DNA of 64,000 nt, from the NCBI GenBank assembly GCA_013397435.1, contig VZRG01001481.1, forward strand, positions 1 through 64,000, given 5' to 3'. How positions within the stretch are numbered: position 1 is the first letter of the stretch; each line of letters opens with the position of its first letter. The position numbers and the translations under genes are program-made. Below the pieces are notes generated by a model. That model saw only the letters and a program-made list of their open reading frames with translations, was not told the DNA's origin and searched no databases. The stretch comes from Erythrocercus mccallii. Its lineage: Eukaryota > Chordata > Aves > Passeriformes > Dicruridae. Below are positions 26,205 through 39,106 of this stretch, one piece after another.

Positions 26205-26764
26205 TGTAAGAGAAGGGAATGCAGGTGATCACCCCTGATCAGTACCAGCTGTGTTAATTACCCAATGCAGCCTCGCCCCTGAGGAGTCACAGCTGCAGCC
26301 AATAAAGGTCAGGGAGATAAAAGGGAGGGGGTTGGCTGCTGAGGGAGGATCATCAGGGAGAATCCTGAATGTGAGGTTCATGAAGGAGGAGGAACCTTAA
26401 GGAAGAGAGAAGGAGAGGATCATGAAGAAGGATCCTGAGGAGGGAGAATCAGTGCTGTGAGGTCATTCTGGGTGTGCAGTCAGAGCTGTTGTTGGAACCT
26501 GCAGTCACAGTCTGGCTGGGTAAAAGCTGCAGTCAGAGGCTGCAAACTGCTCCCTGCAGTCAGAGTTCAGCAGGGAATAAGCAGCAGTCAGAGACTGCAA
26601 GGGAAACCTCCAGCAGGAGCTGCTGCAGCCAGAGTCAGGGAATGGTTGGAGTCAGGATGGCTGAGCTGTGAAGAGGAATAAAGCGGGGCCCTTTTCATGC
26701 TGTGATAAACAAGAAGTCTGTGTCAGCTCATTTTTGCTCTCTAGCAAGAGGGCTGCTGAAACAT
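26205..26764 (+). mobile_element. Putative solo LTR (endogenous retrovirus)
   Basis: The stretch starts TGTAAGAG at 26205. It has a CCAAT box at 26299-26303 and a TATA-like GATAAAAGG at 26316-26324. A purine-rich tract follows at 26341-26460, then tandem CTGCAGTCAGAG units at 26475-26632, then GAATAAAGC (AATAAA at about 26678) and a U5-like tail ending ...GAAACA near 26764. The TG...CA ends, CCAAT/TATA pair and downstream poly(A) signal are LTR architecture. The TATA-to-AATAAA distance (about 360 bases) implies a long R or an expanded repeat. No clear target-site duplication was found, so boundaries are provisional. No retroviral coding region adjoins it, hence 'solo'. Confidence 0.55.
26475..26650 (+). 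repeat. Degenerate ~27-bp tandem repeat inside the LTR
   Basis: The motif GCAGTCAGAG (or a one-base variant) recurs with starts near 26476, 26501, 26529, 26556, 26584 and 26626. Spacings are 25, 28, 27, 28 and 42 bases. The units alternate CTGCAGTCAGAG with AACTGC/AAGCAGC linkers. This is a small minisatellite lying between the TATA-like box and the poly(A) signal of the putative LTR. The overlapping plus frames at 26457-26681 are a by-product. Confidence 0.75.
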
Positions 26765-29700
26765 AGGGAGACATGGAAAATGCTGTTATTCTGAAGCTTG
26801 TGCATAGGTGTATTTCGGATGCACATTTATCACTACTAGGTTAACTTTAAAGCTAAAGATGTATCCTCCTCCTCTGAACTTTTTGTTGCCTGGGTCAGGT
26901 GAATTTGTGTTCATTTTGTTTTATTATTTTAAAGAGTAGCATTTGTTATATTGCTCACACTTCCTCTTGGAGACATAAGGAGAATAGTAGTGTGGGGTTT
27001 TATGGGTTGTCAGGTGTCCTGTTTAGCAGATGTATTTAATAGGTGCTGGATAATAACAGACAGTAATATGTAAACTACATAATGAAGTTTGAAGCCTGAA
27101 GCTCTGATTTTATAATAAAATCTTTACAATAACTGGTTGCTAATTACTAAGTCTGCTATGGCTGGAGTCTGCCATAACCTTATAAAGCAGAACAGAAATC
27201 TGTTCTGTCCCAGATTTCCTTTATACTACAAGAACTTGAATTTACAACAGTTCCTCTGTGTGAAGGATGTAATCCTAGTAAACAGGATGCTGAAAAAATA
27301 AATGTGTTATAGATTCTGAGGCACTCCAATGTTTAGGTGAGCTTAGAAATACCCTAAAACAAATGTAGCTCAATTTTTTTTTCATGCCTTGGAAGAGTTT
27401 TGTGTTACTGCAAACATACGTGTACGTACTATAATGGTAAAGCATTGTGTAATGCTATGGAATAAAGGAAAGGAAAGAAAATTAAATTCCCTTTCCTATT
27501 CAGTGAGTCCTTCAAAGAAGGAAGGGAGAGGCAAGGAGAAAAATAATGCTTTTTTTTTCTTCATATGCTCTCCATTCTTTCAAGTTGCAGGTATCTTGTG
27601 TTTAACAGGAATCTGCTGTAAAGGAGGATGAAAGAGGGTCACATCAGGAAAGGCACAACTGTGTAGATTTTAAGGGCATTTTATAATCAGTCTGCTGAAC
27701 TTAGTAAAAAGGGTTTCATCAAGTGGATTTTCATTTAGCCCCCAATTAACAAGCAGTCACGTTTCAGAAACTTGTAACTTTTCCTGCTCATTTTCCTTCC
27801 CCTCAGAATTTCACAGTCGAATTAAGTGTGTAAATTTTTTTCAATAAAATAGTACTTGAGAGCTGGGGGGAGGTCCTTGTGCAGGTTGGCTGCTGGGAAT
27901 CTTCATGAAGAGCCATCCAGGAGATGAATGTTAGTGCCAAGCTTAAACCCAAGAGCACCCTTGCAGTGATTTGTCTCAGGGGCAGATGGGAGGGGGGCTG
28001 TTGGGGTGATTTGCCATGGGTGAATAATTAAGTGTATGTGTTAACTGGACAAGCAAATTCAAGTGCAATGCTCATTATTTTGGACACCTGAGCAGTAAAG
28101 TCTGGTGTCACAGAGGCCACTAGCCTTCCTTTCTCAAATTCTCTTCCTGGATTCTGGATATAGCAGCCTGTCATTGGTGCTCGAATGCTCATTATGGCCT
28201 GTGAAACTTTGAGTCAAATTAAAAGTTTGCTTGAGTAGATGGAGTATTTTAGTTGTGCATTTACTAAAAAAAATTGAAGCTTTACAAATCTTTGCTTTAT
28301 AGTAAACAGGAAAAAAATTCCCTTGCTACCTATTTAGATAAGATTGAGGAAGGTTTAAAGCAGTGATAAAAACCATTATCAGCTGTTGTATTGTGACAGT
28401 ACAGTCACTTAAACCTCAGTATGACTGGAATGAAAGGCTGCAGATAATAAGGATCCTCTCTGTCACCATAAAGAAGGAATATGCTGACAATTTTATAGAA
28501 TTGAGGCTGATTGCCTATCAACTAATGAATGCAATGAGTATTTTAAACCACCATTAAATTTATACAGATACTTAATTGAAGCTACTGTTGCTTGCTCATT
28601 AAAAATAATGTACAGACTGTGCCCTCTAAGTAATCTGGGGTGGGTCTTTCAATTTTTTTCCTGTTCAAACTGTTTCTCTGCGTATAAATAGAGCACATAA
28701 TTATAACTTATGCTAAGTGGCTCAAGTTTCAGTTATCTGGGGATAACTCAGCTTTACTATCAAAAGGAAAATACATAAAGATGATACGGGTCTGAGGCAT
28801 GGAATATCCAAGTAAGCATTTTAAAAATAGAATCAAAATTAAAACTTCTATTTAAAACAAACTATTTTTGAAGAGCTTGAGAAGAATTCAGTCAATGTAG
28901 GGTCTGATCTAAGAGGCAATATCTTCTGTCTTATCTTTCAGAATGCCCTATAAATTCACGCATCTTATGGATTTATTGACATTTCAAATAATAATGAGTA
29001 CTTGAAGTCTAAGGACTGCAAACATTTTGTCATTCTGACAAAAATATCTCATAAGAAATATTAGAAAGTGGATAGATGGCATACTAACATGTGTAAAATC
29101 ACTATTTATGAATTACTGCTAAAGATTACAGCATTAAAAAGTTGAATGCAGTACAAACCCTTTGCTGTCTTGACCCAGCTGCAAGGAAAAAAAATTTGGC
29201 AAAAGAAGATGCTAGAGCTAGAAAACAATCAAAATGAAATGTTTGGCAGGTGTTAGTGCAAGAGGCTCAGGCACAATGAGCAGGGGTGCTGCCGTTCCTC
29301 TTACTCACACACCTTCTGAGCATCTGAGAAGGCTTCAGCTCTGCTGCCTGCCACGTTCAGGTGGGGGACATGAACTTAGATATATTGCTTTTCCAAATCA
29401 AGTGATATGGACTATTTGAAAATGGCTTTCTCTTAATCTTTCCTATTTAAAGTGCTCCACTTTGCAAAAAATAATGAATTATTCATTGGACAAGAAAAAT
29501 AGAGAAAGTAAGAACTCTGAACTGAAGCATCAATTATTCATGCAACTTTAGATCCCATGACTTTGAGTTAAGAGGTGAATAGTAGTCAAAAGTTTTTGAT
29601 AAAAATCTTCTCAAGGATTAACTTTTTCATATCTTTGTCCTAATTGCATATATTAGATGTGAAAATTATCTCATTTTTTGGACAAAAAAGGCAAGATCAT

Positions 29701-31137
29701 ATAATAAGGATAGCTGGTATTGTCACTTTCTGCACTTTTCCCATAAATGTGTTTTTTTACTCTTTTTTATTCTTAATATTAAGCCTTTCTGTGCTGACTG
29801 CTCATTTTCCAAATTTCTGCACATCATTTAATAATTAGAGGGTTTTTTCTAGTCATGCCAGTTACGGGCACTTCAAATTTAACTGTGTGGTTGACTTAAA
29901 ATGAAGTTTTGAATCTGAACTAAATCAAACCCTACAAGAAGTTTCTTTAATAGGAGAAAAAGAACAATGAAAACCATCTACTGCTGATCATTTGATTTAG
30001 GTCTTGTTTTTCACAGGCTCACTGCCTGTTCCCAGCCTGACAGAGCTCCATGGAATCTGTTAGCCAGGATATTATAAAATAGAATCAGACCTTCCAGTCC
30101 GTCTCACTGTATAAATTTACCATTCTCTTATGCTGTAACTTAGTTATCAACCAAAATGTGCTATGCATAGGAGGCTCAAGCAATGAATGGCTTTGTGATA
30201 TGGTCTTTTGAACATGCACCAACTTTCTGCATGTGATTTTGTAATACTGGTACAATGCTCTGTGACTTAAGAAGGATCAAAATGTATCTAAATATATGTT
30301 ACAAGTAGCACAACATCTGTAAAATGTTAATATGCATTTTAAGATGCATTCACGGAACACTGTGAATGTTAAATAAGTGACAGTAGATATCTTTATAAAA
30401 TATTAATCGTTCACTCTGGATTTAGTTATGCTGTAAGCTGCTCAAGAGCCATCAATGGAAAGTGAATAGAGTTATCAAGGTTACAGTAAGCTGCTCATAA
30501 GGAAATGTGCAAGCTTAAAATAAAGTACTGGACGTGATGACAAAAAGTTGAGAAGCTACAGTTATACAATAAACTGCACTCTGATCCAGAATTGCCCCCT
30601 GAGGTGTTCCATCTTTCTTTGAAATATGGCATAAGGAACACTTGGATCGTTTTCAGCCTTTGGAGTACAGCAAAATGAAATTGTTTCCATCACAAATCCC
30701 CTAATGAGTCTTTAAGGAAACATATGCAGTGAGTTTGAAAAGGTAATTTTGAAAAATCAAGAATTGTTTCTGTTGTTAAATGACTGATTGGTGTCCTATG
30801 CATCATTGTGATACTGACAAAACAATTCAAAATATGGAATTTTTCAGTTGTGAATTAATGTGTTCTCTTTATCTAAGTCTGATGAATAAGTTTTAGATAT
30901 CAGTTTTCTAACTCTATATAAACAAATTCTTCTTGCTCCCTCAAACAAGCAATACAAATTACAACATAATTTGTTATTCTTAATTCTTTCTTTCAGTTTT
31001 CCTGACTCAAAAGTGATAGGCTGTAGAAGAATTTCAGATATACACATTAAAGGAGCAGTGTTAAGATGAAAAGAAATGGTAATATTAGTTCATATTTAAT
31101 TAGGAGACAAAACCAGCTCTTATTATACAGGCATACA
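26765..31137. other. Unassigned DNA
   Basis: No supported gene. The stretch includes a slightly GC-richer patch at 27860-28030, and several short frames (27389-27631, 28363-28557, 29644-29838) without family features. Confidence 0.55.
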
Positions 31138-31234
31138 ACCATGGTTTAGTGGAGGATGTAGCAGGGCTGGGTTAATTAATTGCCTTAATGACCTTGGAAC
31201 TCTATTTTTCCAACCTAAATGATTCTGTGATCAC
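31138..31234 (+). mobile_element. Diverged CR1 3' tail
   Basis: CATGGTTTAGTGGAGGATGT at 31139-31158, then GCAGGGCTGGGTTAATTAAT, and finally TTTTTCCAACCTAAATGATTC followed by TGTGAT reproduce the end of a CR1 subfamily. That consensus is CATGGTTTAGTGG...TTTTCCAACCT...ATTCTGTGAT. It is a short, 5'-truncated plus-strand fragment with many substitutions and a decayed terminal octamer, so it is relatively old. Confidence 0.75.
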
Positions 31235-34200
31235 AGTTTCGGAACAATACTGACACCAGACTCTCACCTTAGGGAATGCTTCTGACTGTATTGCTCTGTG
31301 TGCTTTTCTGTAGGTTCTGTGGTCTCCTAGGAACATGAATGTTGTTTTCTGTTAAGTGATGGCTTGGTAATGTCAGAAACTGCATTTTTACTTAATAATT
31401 CTCAAATGGTCACTATAGTGGAAACTTGGCTGTACTATCCCACTGCTGAGCTCCAACCTGAAGCAAGAAGGACCACTACTAAGAAAAGTAGGTTATCCCC
31501 TTCTCTGCATCCACTTAGCTTTTGACATGTCTGCAGCAACTTCCACTACACCAGGAGAATGATTGGGAAATCATCAGCAGTCTGATGTGCATATTCTTGT
31601 CCTGAAGAAATGTCCCAAGTGTCAGAAATACCATTAAAACAGTCAAAGCAGGTCAGTGTCCTAAACATCTCTGAAATCCAGAGTGATCTGGACATCTAGT
31701 TTTCCTGGACTCTTGTAAAACCTTTAAATCACTTTATGTACAGTGTCTTATATATGTTTTTCTTACTTCCTGTTGTTATCAAGAGAAAGTCAATTTTGTA
31801 GCACTGTTAGGATTGCCTTTTTGACAAATCTGTACTGTTCTCTAAGGCTGGCTAACTATAAAGTCCTAAAGCATTTTCTGTCTTTTCTTCTTTCTATGGA
31901 TACATTGGGAAAATGGTAAAGTTTGTAGAGGAGCTGGACAGCCCAGCTCTTCTCCAATATTCCAATTCGGAAGTCCTTGAGATGAAAACTGTTGGAATTG
32001 GGAGAGCACCTGTGTATCAAATGTAGTTCTTGCATTGTTTTATCTTCTGGGCATTTTTTTTGTAGCTGTAAAGAGATGGTTTTTGCTGTTAATTGAACCT
32101 TTGTTTTGGCCCAGTGGGATTATCGTCTTCCTCCTTTTTGTTCTTCTTGCATCTACTAATACAAGTAATTTTTAAAAAGAACATTTCTTCCTGGCTGTTT
32201 AACCCACCATCCTTATAACAGACACTGTAGGACCAGAGTGTTACCTGAAGTACTTAAAGAGGGAATTCACCATGACTTTCAGATTTTCTCTCTGCTGTGA
32301 TGATTTAATATTTTTTTTGGTGACAGTATTTTGTTTTTCCCCCACCTCAAGTTATGCAGCAAATAAAACCTAAAATAACAATAAACTGTTAGGGATCTGG
32401 ATTGGCATCAGCTGACGTAAATCCTTACAGCTCCATAGTCTTCAACAGATATGAACCAAGAGACAGGGATATCCATATCCTGTTTATATTTGCTTAATGG
32501 GATGTACAGCTTCCAGGAGGAGAGTCCCTTCTGCTCTGAATGCCATGGTTGTTTCCATCCTGTTGAAATGTTCATGAATGATATTCAGTAAGAATTACTT
32601 TGTCTTAAAATGTACTTCTGTAATTGCCTAACATAGAAAAGGCATCCTGGAATTGCTTCCAGGCTCTGTATTTCCAGGAGTATATTAATATTCATATTAA
32701 TAAGTAGAGAAAGGATTTCTTGAAAAGATAAATTGTAGTGTCTTGATTTGTAATAAATGTAGGTAAATAGTCTGCCAGGTATTAAAGGTAAATAGTGAGC
32801 TACATTCCTATTCTGTTAAACTCACACAGGCCCTTAGCTGCTCCAACAAAGTGATATCAATTTTCTGATTGTTTTGATTGCTTATTTGTTCCAAAATGAC
32901 CTTCAATAAGCATTGCTTTCCTTTCCATCTACTCAAACAGAAAGAGGGCAGTAAAAACATGGCTGTCAAATATCTGTCAGAACAGATTTATTGTACTGTT
33001 TAAACCTGTTGAAGTAGATTTTTTTTCTCTTTCTCTCCTATAATCTGACCCAGGGGTTAAACTCTCAAGTATTATATATTTTTTTCCTTTTTCTTCTTGA
33101 CAACTTACATATAACAATACAGTCAAATCTCTGGGGCACTGTCTGAATGAGTATGAAGCTTCTTACTGCTGGCAGGAATGGCTTTAAAATTTACCTGGCT
33201 CCAGGAATTTTCATCAGTTGATTGAAAAGAAACCAAAGCTAAATCCCATTTTATCTCATGATTCAATTGTGTAATAAAACTGATGCTTCACACAGGATTT
33301 GCTAAAATCACAACACATATCTTGAGCTGAATTTGCAATCCAGCCCAAGTGGGATAGGTTTTAGGAGGTTTTCCTGCCCTTGCAGCCCCTCCTCTGTCAA
33401 GGAGGCCTGGTGCAGAAACAAATCTCTGCCGGGTTAGCACTGGCAAATCTAACTAAAATCCCTACTCTAGTGTATATTTTTTCCCCAGCGAATCCAAGAT
33501 AACGTAGTGAAAGGTAAACAAAATGCTGTGGAAACAACACAGTTGTGTTTACAGTTAACTGGAATCTGCTATTGTTCTTTGTTAAGCTATATCATCAAGG
33601 GTTTATAAAATACAGCTCTTTCTGAGATGTAAATTTAATTCCATTATTCCTTGTTCCAAGCATCCATTGAATTTAGTAACTGCTAAAGACTGTCGATCTG
33701 CAGAAATTCCTGTAAAACAGTAATTTAATTTCAGGGGCATTGATAACATGCAGTAAACACCGGGGGTCATTAGCACAGCTACCTGGGGGTCAGCCCAGCT
33801 GCCACATTGCTGCAGTTTGCAGAAGTTGGTTTGCAATGTGCTAAACCACACAGAGTGTTCACTGACGTGATCTTCTAAAGGCTCACAAGCACAGGCAGCC
33901 ACAGAAGTCTGAGTTTACATTTGCACCTTTGATATTCTTTAGAAGGATTCTGAAATGCTGTGGTAAGCTACTGAGTGAGAACTTCTTGATTTTCTTCACT
34001 GGTTTGCTGCTCTTCTTCACAGGCTAGTAACAGCCTGCCTCTGAGAGACCAATGCTTGGGGATTTTTTGCTAATGGAAGTGTTTTCAGTAAGTACAGAAA
34101 GGATAATAGTGCCAGATGGGTACCATATGATTGGATTGCTGTGAACATGATTGCCCTTTCCAACCAGATTTTGGAAAAAGTGACAACTGCCAATTTGTCC

Positions 34201-37200
34201 AGGATATTGAGTGCCTGGATTATGCCTGGAAATGTAACAAGTTGTCAGCTGATGTGTAACGTAACCACTGTGCTGTAGTGTGCATTTGAATGAAAAGGAG
34301 CTTGTAAAACATAGTCACAGAACGTAAAAGAAAAGGGGAAAACAGCAGCATAAGATGGGAAAGCAAATCCTGACCTTCTAAGATAACAAGGATGAGGTAG
34401 GATGGTTCAGCCAGTCCCCAGAATTGTCAATGACTACAGTCAGTGTGGGATGCTTTAGTACTGTGTTTAGTTGGGTTGGTGAGCCTTCAGAAGAATAATA
34501 AGCTATGCTTGTTTCAGTGATTTTATACCAGGTTTTGCATTTTAAAGAAACGAATCTTTGTGTTTCAGAAAAGCTGGCTAGCTTTTTCATATCACTTGAA
34601 ATCACAATGAATCTGTTCCAGGGCCTAGCCTGTGCAGGACCTGCTGATCAGGCTTTACATGCCCCAGCTATCCTGGAATGAGGAGCAGGAAAGCTGCCAG
34701 AGCTCTGCGAAGCCTCATTTATCCTACTGAGAAGCAACAGTGTTAATTAGCTGAGGCATTTCTTGCTGCTGAAGCAGGGACAATTTCTGCTATCTGAGCT
34801 ACTGCTGGTGCTGCCCTCCTAGGGCTGTGTGTGCTTCCCTGCAGGACACAGCTGGGCATGCTGCAGCCTTGCACTTTGTAGAAAATGAATTCACAAGGGA
34901 GCGAATGACTGAGTTTTCACAGCAGATGAAGGAGGGAGCTTTGAGACCTGATGTGAGGATGCACTGCGGGGTTTTGGAAAAGACAGGAATGCCACTGTCC
35001 TGGTAACTCTGACAGCCCCTGGACTCGAGGGCTCTCTTACACCAGGGGTCGCATTTTCTGGAGCTGTGCACACATGAAGTTGGCTCTTCTACTTCTCTTG
35101 CCCATCCTATTCCCTCACTCCTGTGCTGGCTGTGTTGCACTCTTGGTGCCTATTAGATCAGTGGATCTGTCTTACCAAAAACTTCTGAACCACCAAACCT
35201 AATGGTATCCAGTGAAGATGGAAACATCAATGAACCTAAAATTCAATTTGTTAGTCCCATTAAGACCATTACTCAAACATGTTTTACATACCAAATATAA
35301 ATTAACTTTACATTAGTTTTATGTACATTATAAAAGATGTAATTAGAACAAGGATCATTAAGGTGAATTTGACAGCAATTTGGTTTGCTTTACTCACCCT
35401 ATAGGACTTGATGCAGCAGGTGGAAAATCTTAGTCTGTTTGTCTGTAGTGGTATTTTCTACATTAGGGAAGATGCAAAGTAAACATTTCAAATCAACAAA
35501 ACTTTCCAGCTGTCACCTTCCCTCAAAACCAAATGTGATAAATAGATGTAAAAAACATGCTGACACATAGAAAATTGGAAGTACAGGAGAGCTTAAGCTT
35601 TAAACTGACAGTGCCTCAAAACTGCTTTAGTGCCTTCTACTGTGAACTATTTATTAGCAAAGCCATTAGCACAATGGTCACTTGATTGTTCCCAGGACTT
35701 CTGTACAGCAACAACACTGACCATCCCTTGTTGTTCTTGGGTTTTTTTGTGGATTTTTTTTTCTACTTGAGCTGGAATTTTAATTAGAATAATCTTGTTT
35801 GTAAGGATTGATACTCAGATCTTGAAGCACAAAATTAGTTTTATATAAACTGTGTAGTATATTTGGTAGTGTTTTCAGAACAGCATTTTATGGAGTGTCC
35901 TTCATGAGGCAATTTAGCACGCTATGCAGCATATGAAAATTCAGTGGGTATTTTATAGTGCACAGGACCCAAGTAAGAAAGGAGGCAGAGATTGTAAGAT
36001 AGATGGAGCTGCAGAAATAAAAGGATTACTATGAACTGTGGCAAAACAGGGTCAAAGAACAAACAAGGTCACGTTTAGAGCAGAATTAATGGGTGAGAGA
36101 GGAGGTGGATCTGAGATCTGACTTACAGTGAAATGTATAACCAGCTGAACAAATTGAAGGAGTCTGCAGTGCTGTGTGTGTCAGCAATCTCCTTTTGCAA
36201 ATCTAAGAGCCATTCATTTCTAAGAAACTCGGGTTAAATCTCCTACTGGGCTAAATAGTGCAGTTCCATTGATTGCAATGGGACTATTCTGGTTTACCCA
36301 CTGATGATCTGACTTGCAGTTTTTCCTGCTAAAGGGATCACAGACCCTTTTATTCTATTGAAAACATCCACAACTTGTGTCCCTTTCTTTCTCTCCATTT
36401 TGCTCTCTTACGTATACACAAACAATGATAAAAAGGCTGTTGTACTGAACATTTTTCTATTCACCTAAATTACTCTAAAAGATTAAGAGAATAGTCAGAA
36501 ATCTGAGGTGTGAGAAAAGCAGACCTAGACAGCTCCTAGCTGAGTGATGTCTCTGGCTTTTGGAAGAGTTTCTGTCTGGAAACAAGGACAGACTCAGAGC
36601 AAGGTCAGTGTGGTCCAGCACCCTGTGGTTGTGACGGTGGTGCCAGACTCTGCAGGAACACAGGGTAGGCTGGAGGCCTGAGCAAGCATACTGCTGTGTG
36701 TCTTCTGAATATTCTTCTACTTTTGAGTGATTTCTCAAAGCTAAAAACCATCTGTGTTAGATATGTCCTAAAGCAGAGATCTTTGGTTGTAGTGGGACTC
36801 ATGGAATTTTAGTCATTTTGTCCATTCTTTTTCAATCCATGTAGTATTTTAGCTTCTGCTGAGTTCTTTGAAAAGAAATTGGTAACTTAACTTCTACATA
36901 CCTTAAATACATATTATATGAAGAAATATCTCAGCATTCTGACTGTGCAAAGATGTTTCATCTGATCCTAACCTCGCAAATTTATTTGATTTCTTCCCCT
37001 CTCTAGTCCTTCCCCCTTTGTATTGAAGCAGCAGTGAATGATTGTCTATTCACTGTCTCCTTTCCAGTTATATTACAGGACTCCCTCTAATCAGCCTTCA
37101 GTTTTCTTTTTCAAACAGAGAAATACTAATTTGCTCAGTTGCTCCTTTTACAAAAACAGTCCTATGCATCTGATTCATGCACCTTTCCCTCATGGCCTTT

Positions 37201-38939
37201 CCCTGTGCCTTTCCGTCTCCACAGTGAGCTTTTTGAGAGGGAGCAGGCTCTGATTTATGCACTGGCACAAAAGCATTGCCTCTTCTGGTCTTCATTGCTT
37301 TTCAATAGTTTCCAACTTAAGGTTGGTTTCTAATCATTACTGAGTGCTGAGCTGATGTTTTCACAGAGACAGTTGTTGGAATATGAAACTCTCATTCCTA
37401 TGTGACTGTCAGTTGAACAACTGTAATTCCATAATAATGTTGGGATAGTTTTCCTCCTGGCTGTGTCATTTTCACTTACTTGCATTGAACTTTATCTGTG
37501 ACTGTCACCAAGGACCTTTCCAGCTCAGGGTCCTGTGTAGTTCTTGAGGAGCTTCCATCCATTGTCAGACACAGTACAGCAACATCACTCTAATAGGGGC
37601 ATGCACCATCCTCTGGACATAGAAATTACTTTATGGCAGCGCCATTATGGGAATAAACACTGATTGCTTTTTCTGTGGACGTTTTTTTTTATTTGGCTGG
37701 AAAACTTTAATTTACAATGCAATGAATGCTTACTTGGATGCTCTGATCCAAAAGTGTGACATTCATTCCAAAGGCAGTGAGGGAAATGCCCAATTTCTCT
37801 ATGGACCAGGACTTCTTCCCTATGATTCTCTAGTCTGGTAGCTAAAGCAAGAGGTGAGGAATTACAAAACCTGCATTTGAATTCTGTGGTCTGTTGTTGT
37901 CCAAAGTGTAGATAAATAATTCTCTCATCCTCTGCTTTCTTTCTGTTTCTGGACACATAATTTATTAATGACTTAGCCTAAGGTTTTTAGAAAAGCAAGC
38001 TTATCTGTTATTTATTTTACTATTTGATTTTTATTCTGTAAATAATGGGTGCTGCTGAAGGAGAAAAGTGCTTGTTTTATATATATAATTTTTTGTTTAA
38101 TAGGTGCATTCTCAACAACATTAAGACATAAAATAAAGGAATAAGCAAAAAGATCCCTCAAAAATGATACAAAAATACCTGAATCGTCTCCTTGCCCAGA
38201 ACTTTGAATTTTTATTCCAAGGTAGATTACAAATAGAAGTTAAAATTCTGAATGTATTTGAAACCAAATTAAAACCCAAATACTGGATCTGTTTTTAAAG
38301 TAAAGACATTTAAGTTGAACCTCATTAGTCCTGTTGTGACATTACTGCAAGTACTGATTGTTCTGTGGTGATTTTAAAGCATCACTTGAATTTGGCCTGA
38401 TTTCCTAAGGAAATATGTTAATCATCATCCTGTAAAATAATTTTGAACTTACTGTTGATTGTAAACTATATCTTGCAATGGATTAGTATTAATAAATTTT
38501 GTGAAATACCCTGGCAAACAATCTCTTTAAAGGAACATATGATGTTAAAACTCACTGTATGTTGTGCACCACAGAATTCACATTAAAGAAAAATTGAGGA
38601 ATGCCTGAATTTTAGAGAGACCTTTGTTTATGTTGGTGTTTTTAAGTTTAAATTTTATTCCCTCTATTGATTCTGCAATATTAAACTCACCCCCCATAAC
38701 ATCCAGTAAATCTGTTAATTTTTGTTTCATGTTAGAATCCCATATTCGTTAATGAGATATCTTCACAAGGCTTTCCTTAATTAGTCTTCTTATGAATCAT
38801 AAAGTTAGATTTTTCAGAGCATAAGACTTTCTCCATTTGTTCCAATGCTCTTGGAACTGCTTGTTACATTGTGTATTTATTAAATATATAAAAGATTAAG
38901 TCAAAATGAAGCATCCTTTAAAAGTGTTTCTTTAGTTAG
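31235..38939. other. Unassigned DNA
   Basis: No supported gene. A mildly GC-richer stretch at 34800-35140 carries minus frames of 60 and 113 codons without recognisable domains. The rest is AT-rich unique sequence. A TA dinucleotide patch lies near 38078-38088. Confidence 0.55.
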
Positions 38940-39106
38940 TCATGAAAATGACAAATAACCTGCTACTATGCCAAAAGGCACTGCAATAAAAATCACCAGA
39001 TAATTTTCCAACCACATTCTGCAATAACTTTGGCAATACTTGTCATCTCTGCCTGAACAACACAATTCTGGGAAGGGCAAATATTCCCCTTGAGTGTCAT
39101 CAGTGC
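38940..39106 (-). CDS. Low-confidence candidate terminal exon with hydrophobic C-terminus
   Basis: On the minus strand a pyrimidine-rich run (TTTTGTCTCCTGTCTACTCC) leads to an AAC-CCAG acceptor-like site at 39107-39108. An open frame of about 55 codons then ends in TGA at 38940. The predicted tail has a Cys-Cys pair, two more cysteines, a WLEN segment and about 20 hydrophobic residues (NYLVIFIAVPFGIVAGYL) just before the stop. The CC...C...C then W-x-x-N then membrane-segment order is faintly reminiscent of the last part of a tetraspanin, but the family's other features are absent. The frame continues upstream of the acceptor to 39308, so openness is not limited to the supposed exon. Chance is a serious alternative. 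Confidence 0.15.

Noticed and set aside
26457..26681. Two overlapping plus frames with Ser/Gln/Ala-rich translations
   Set aside because: They are translations of the 27-bp tandem repeat inside the putative LTR.
34799..35140. 113-codon minus frame with an overlapping second frame
   Set aside because: No recognisable domain or exon borders; composition resembles background of the GC-moderate patch.
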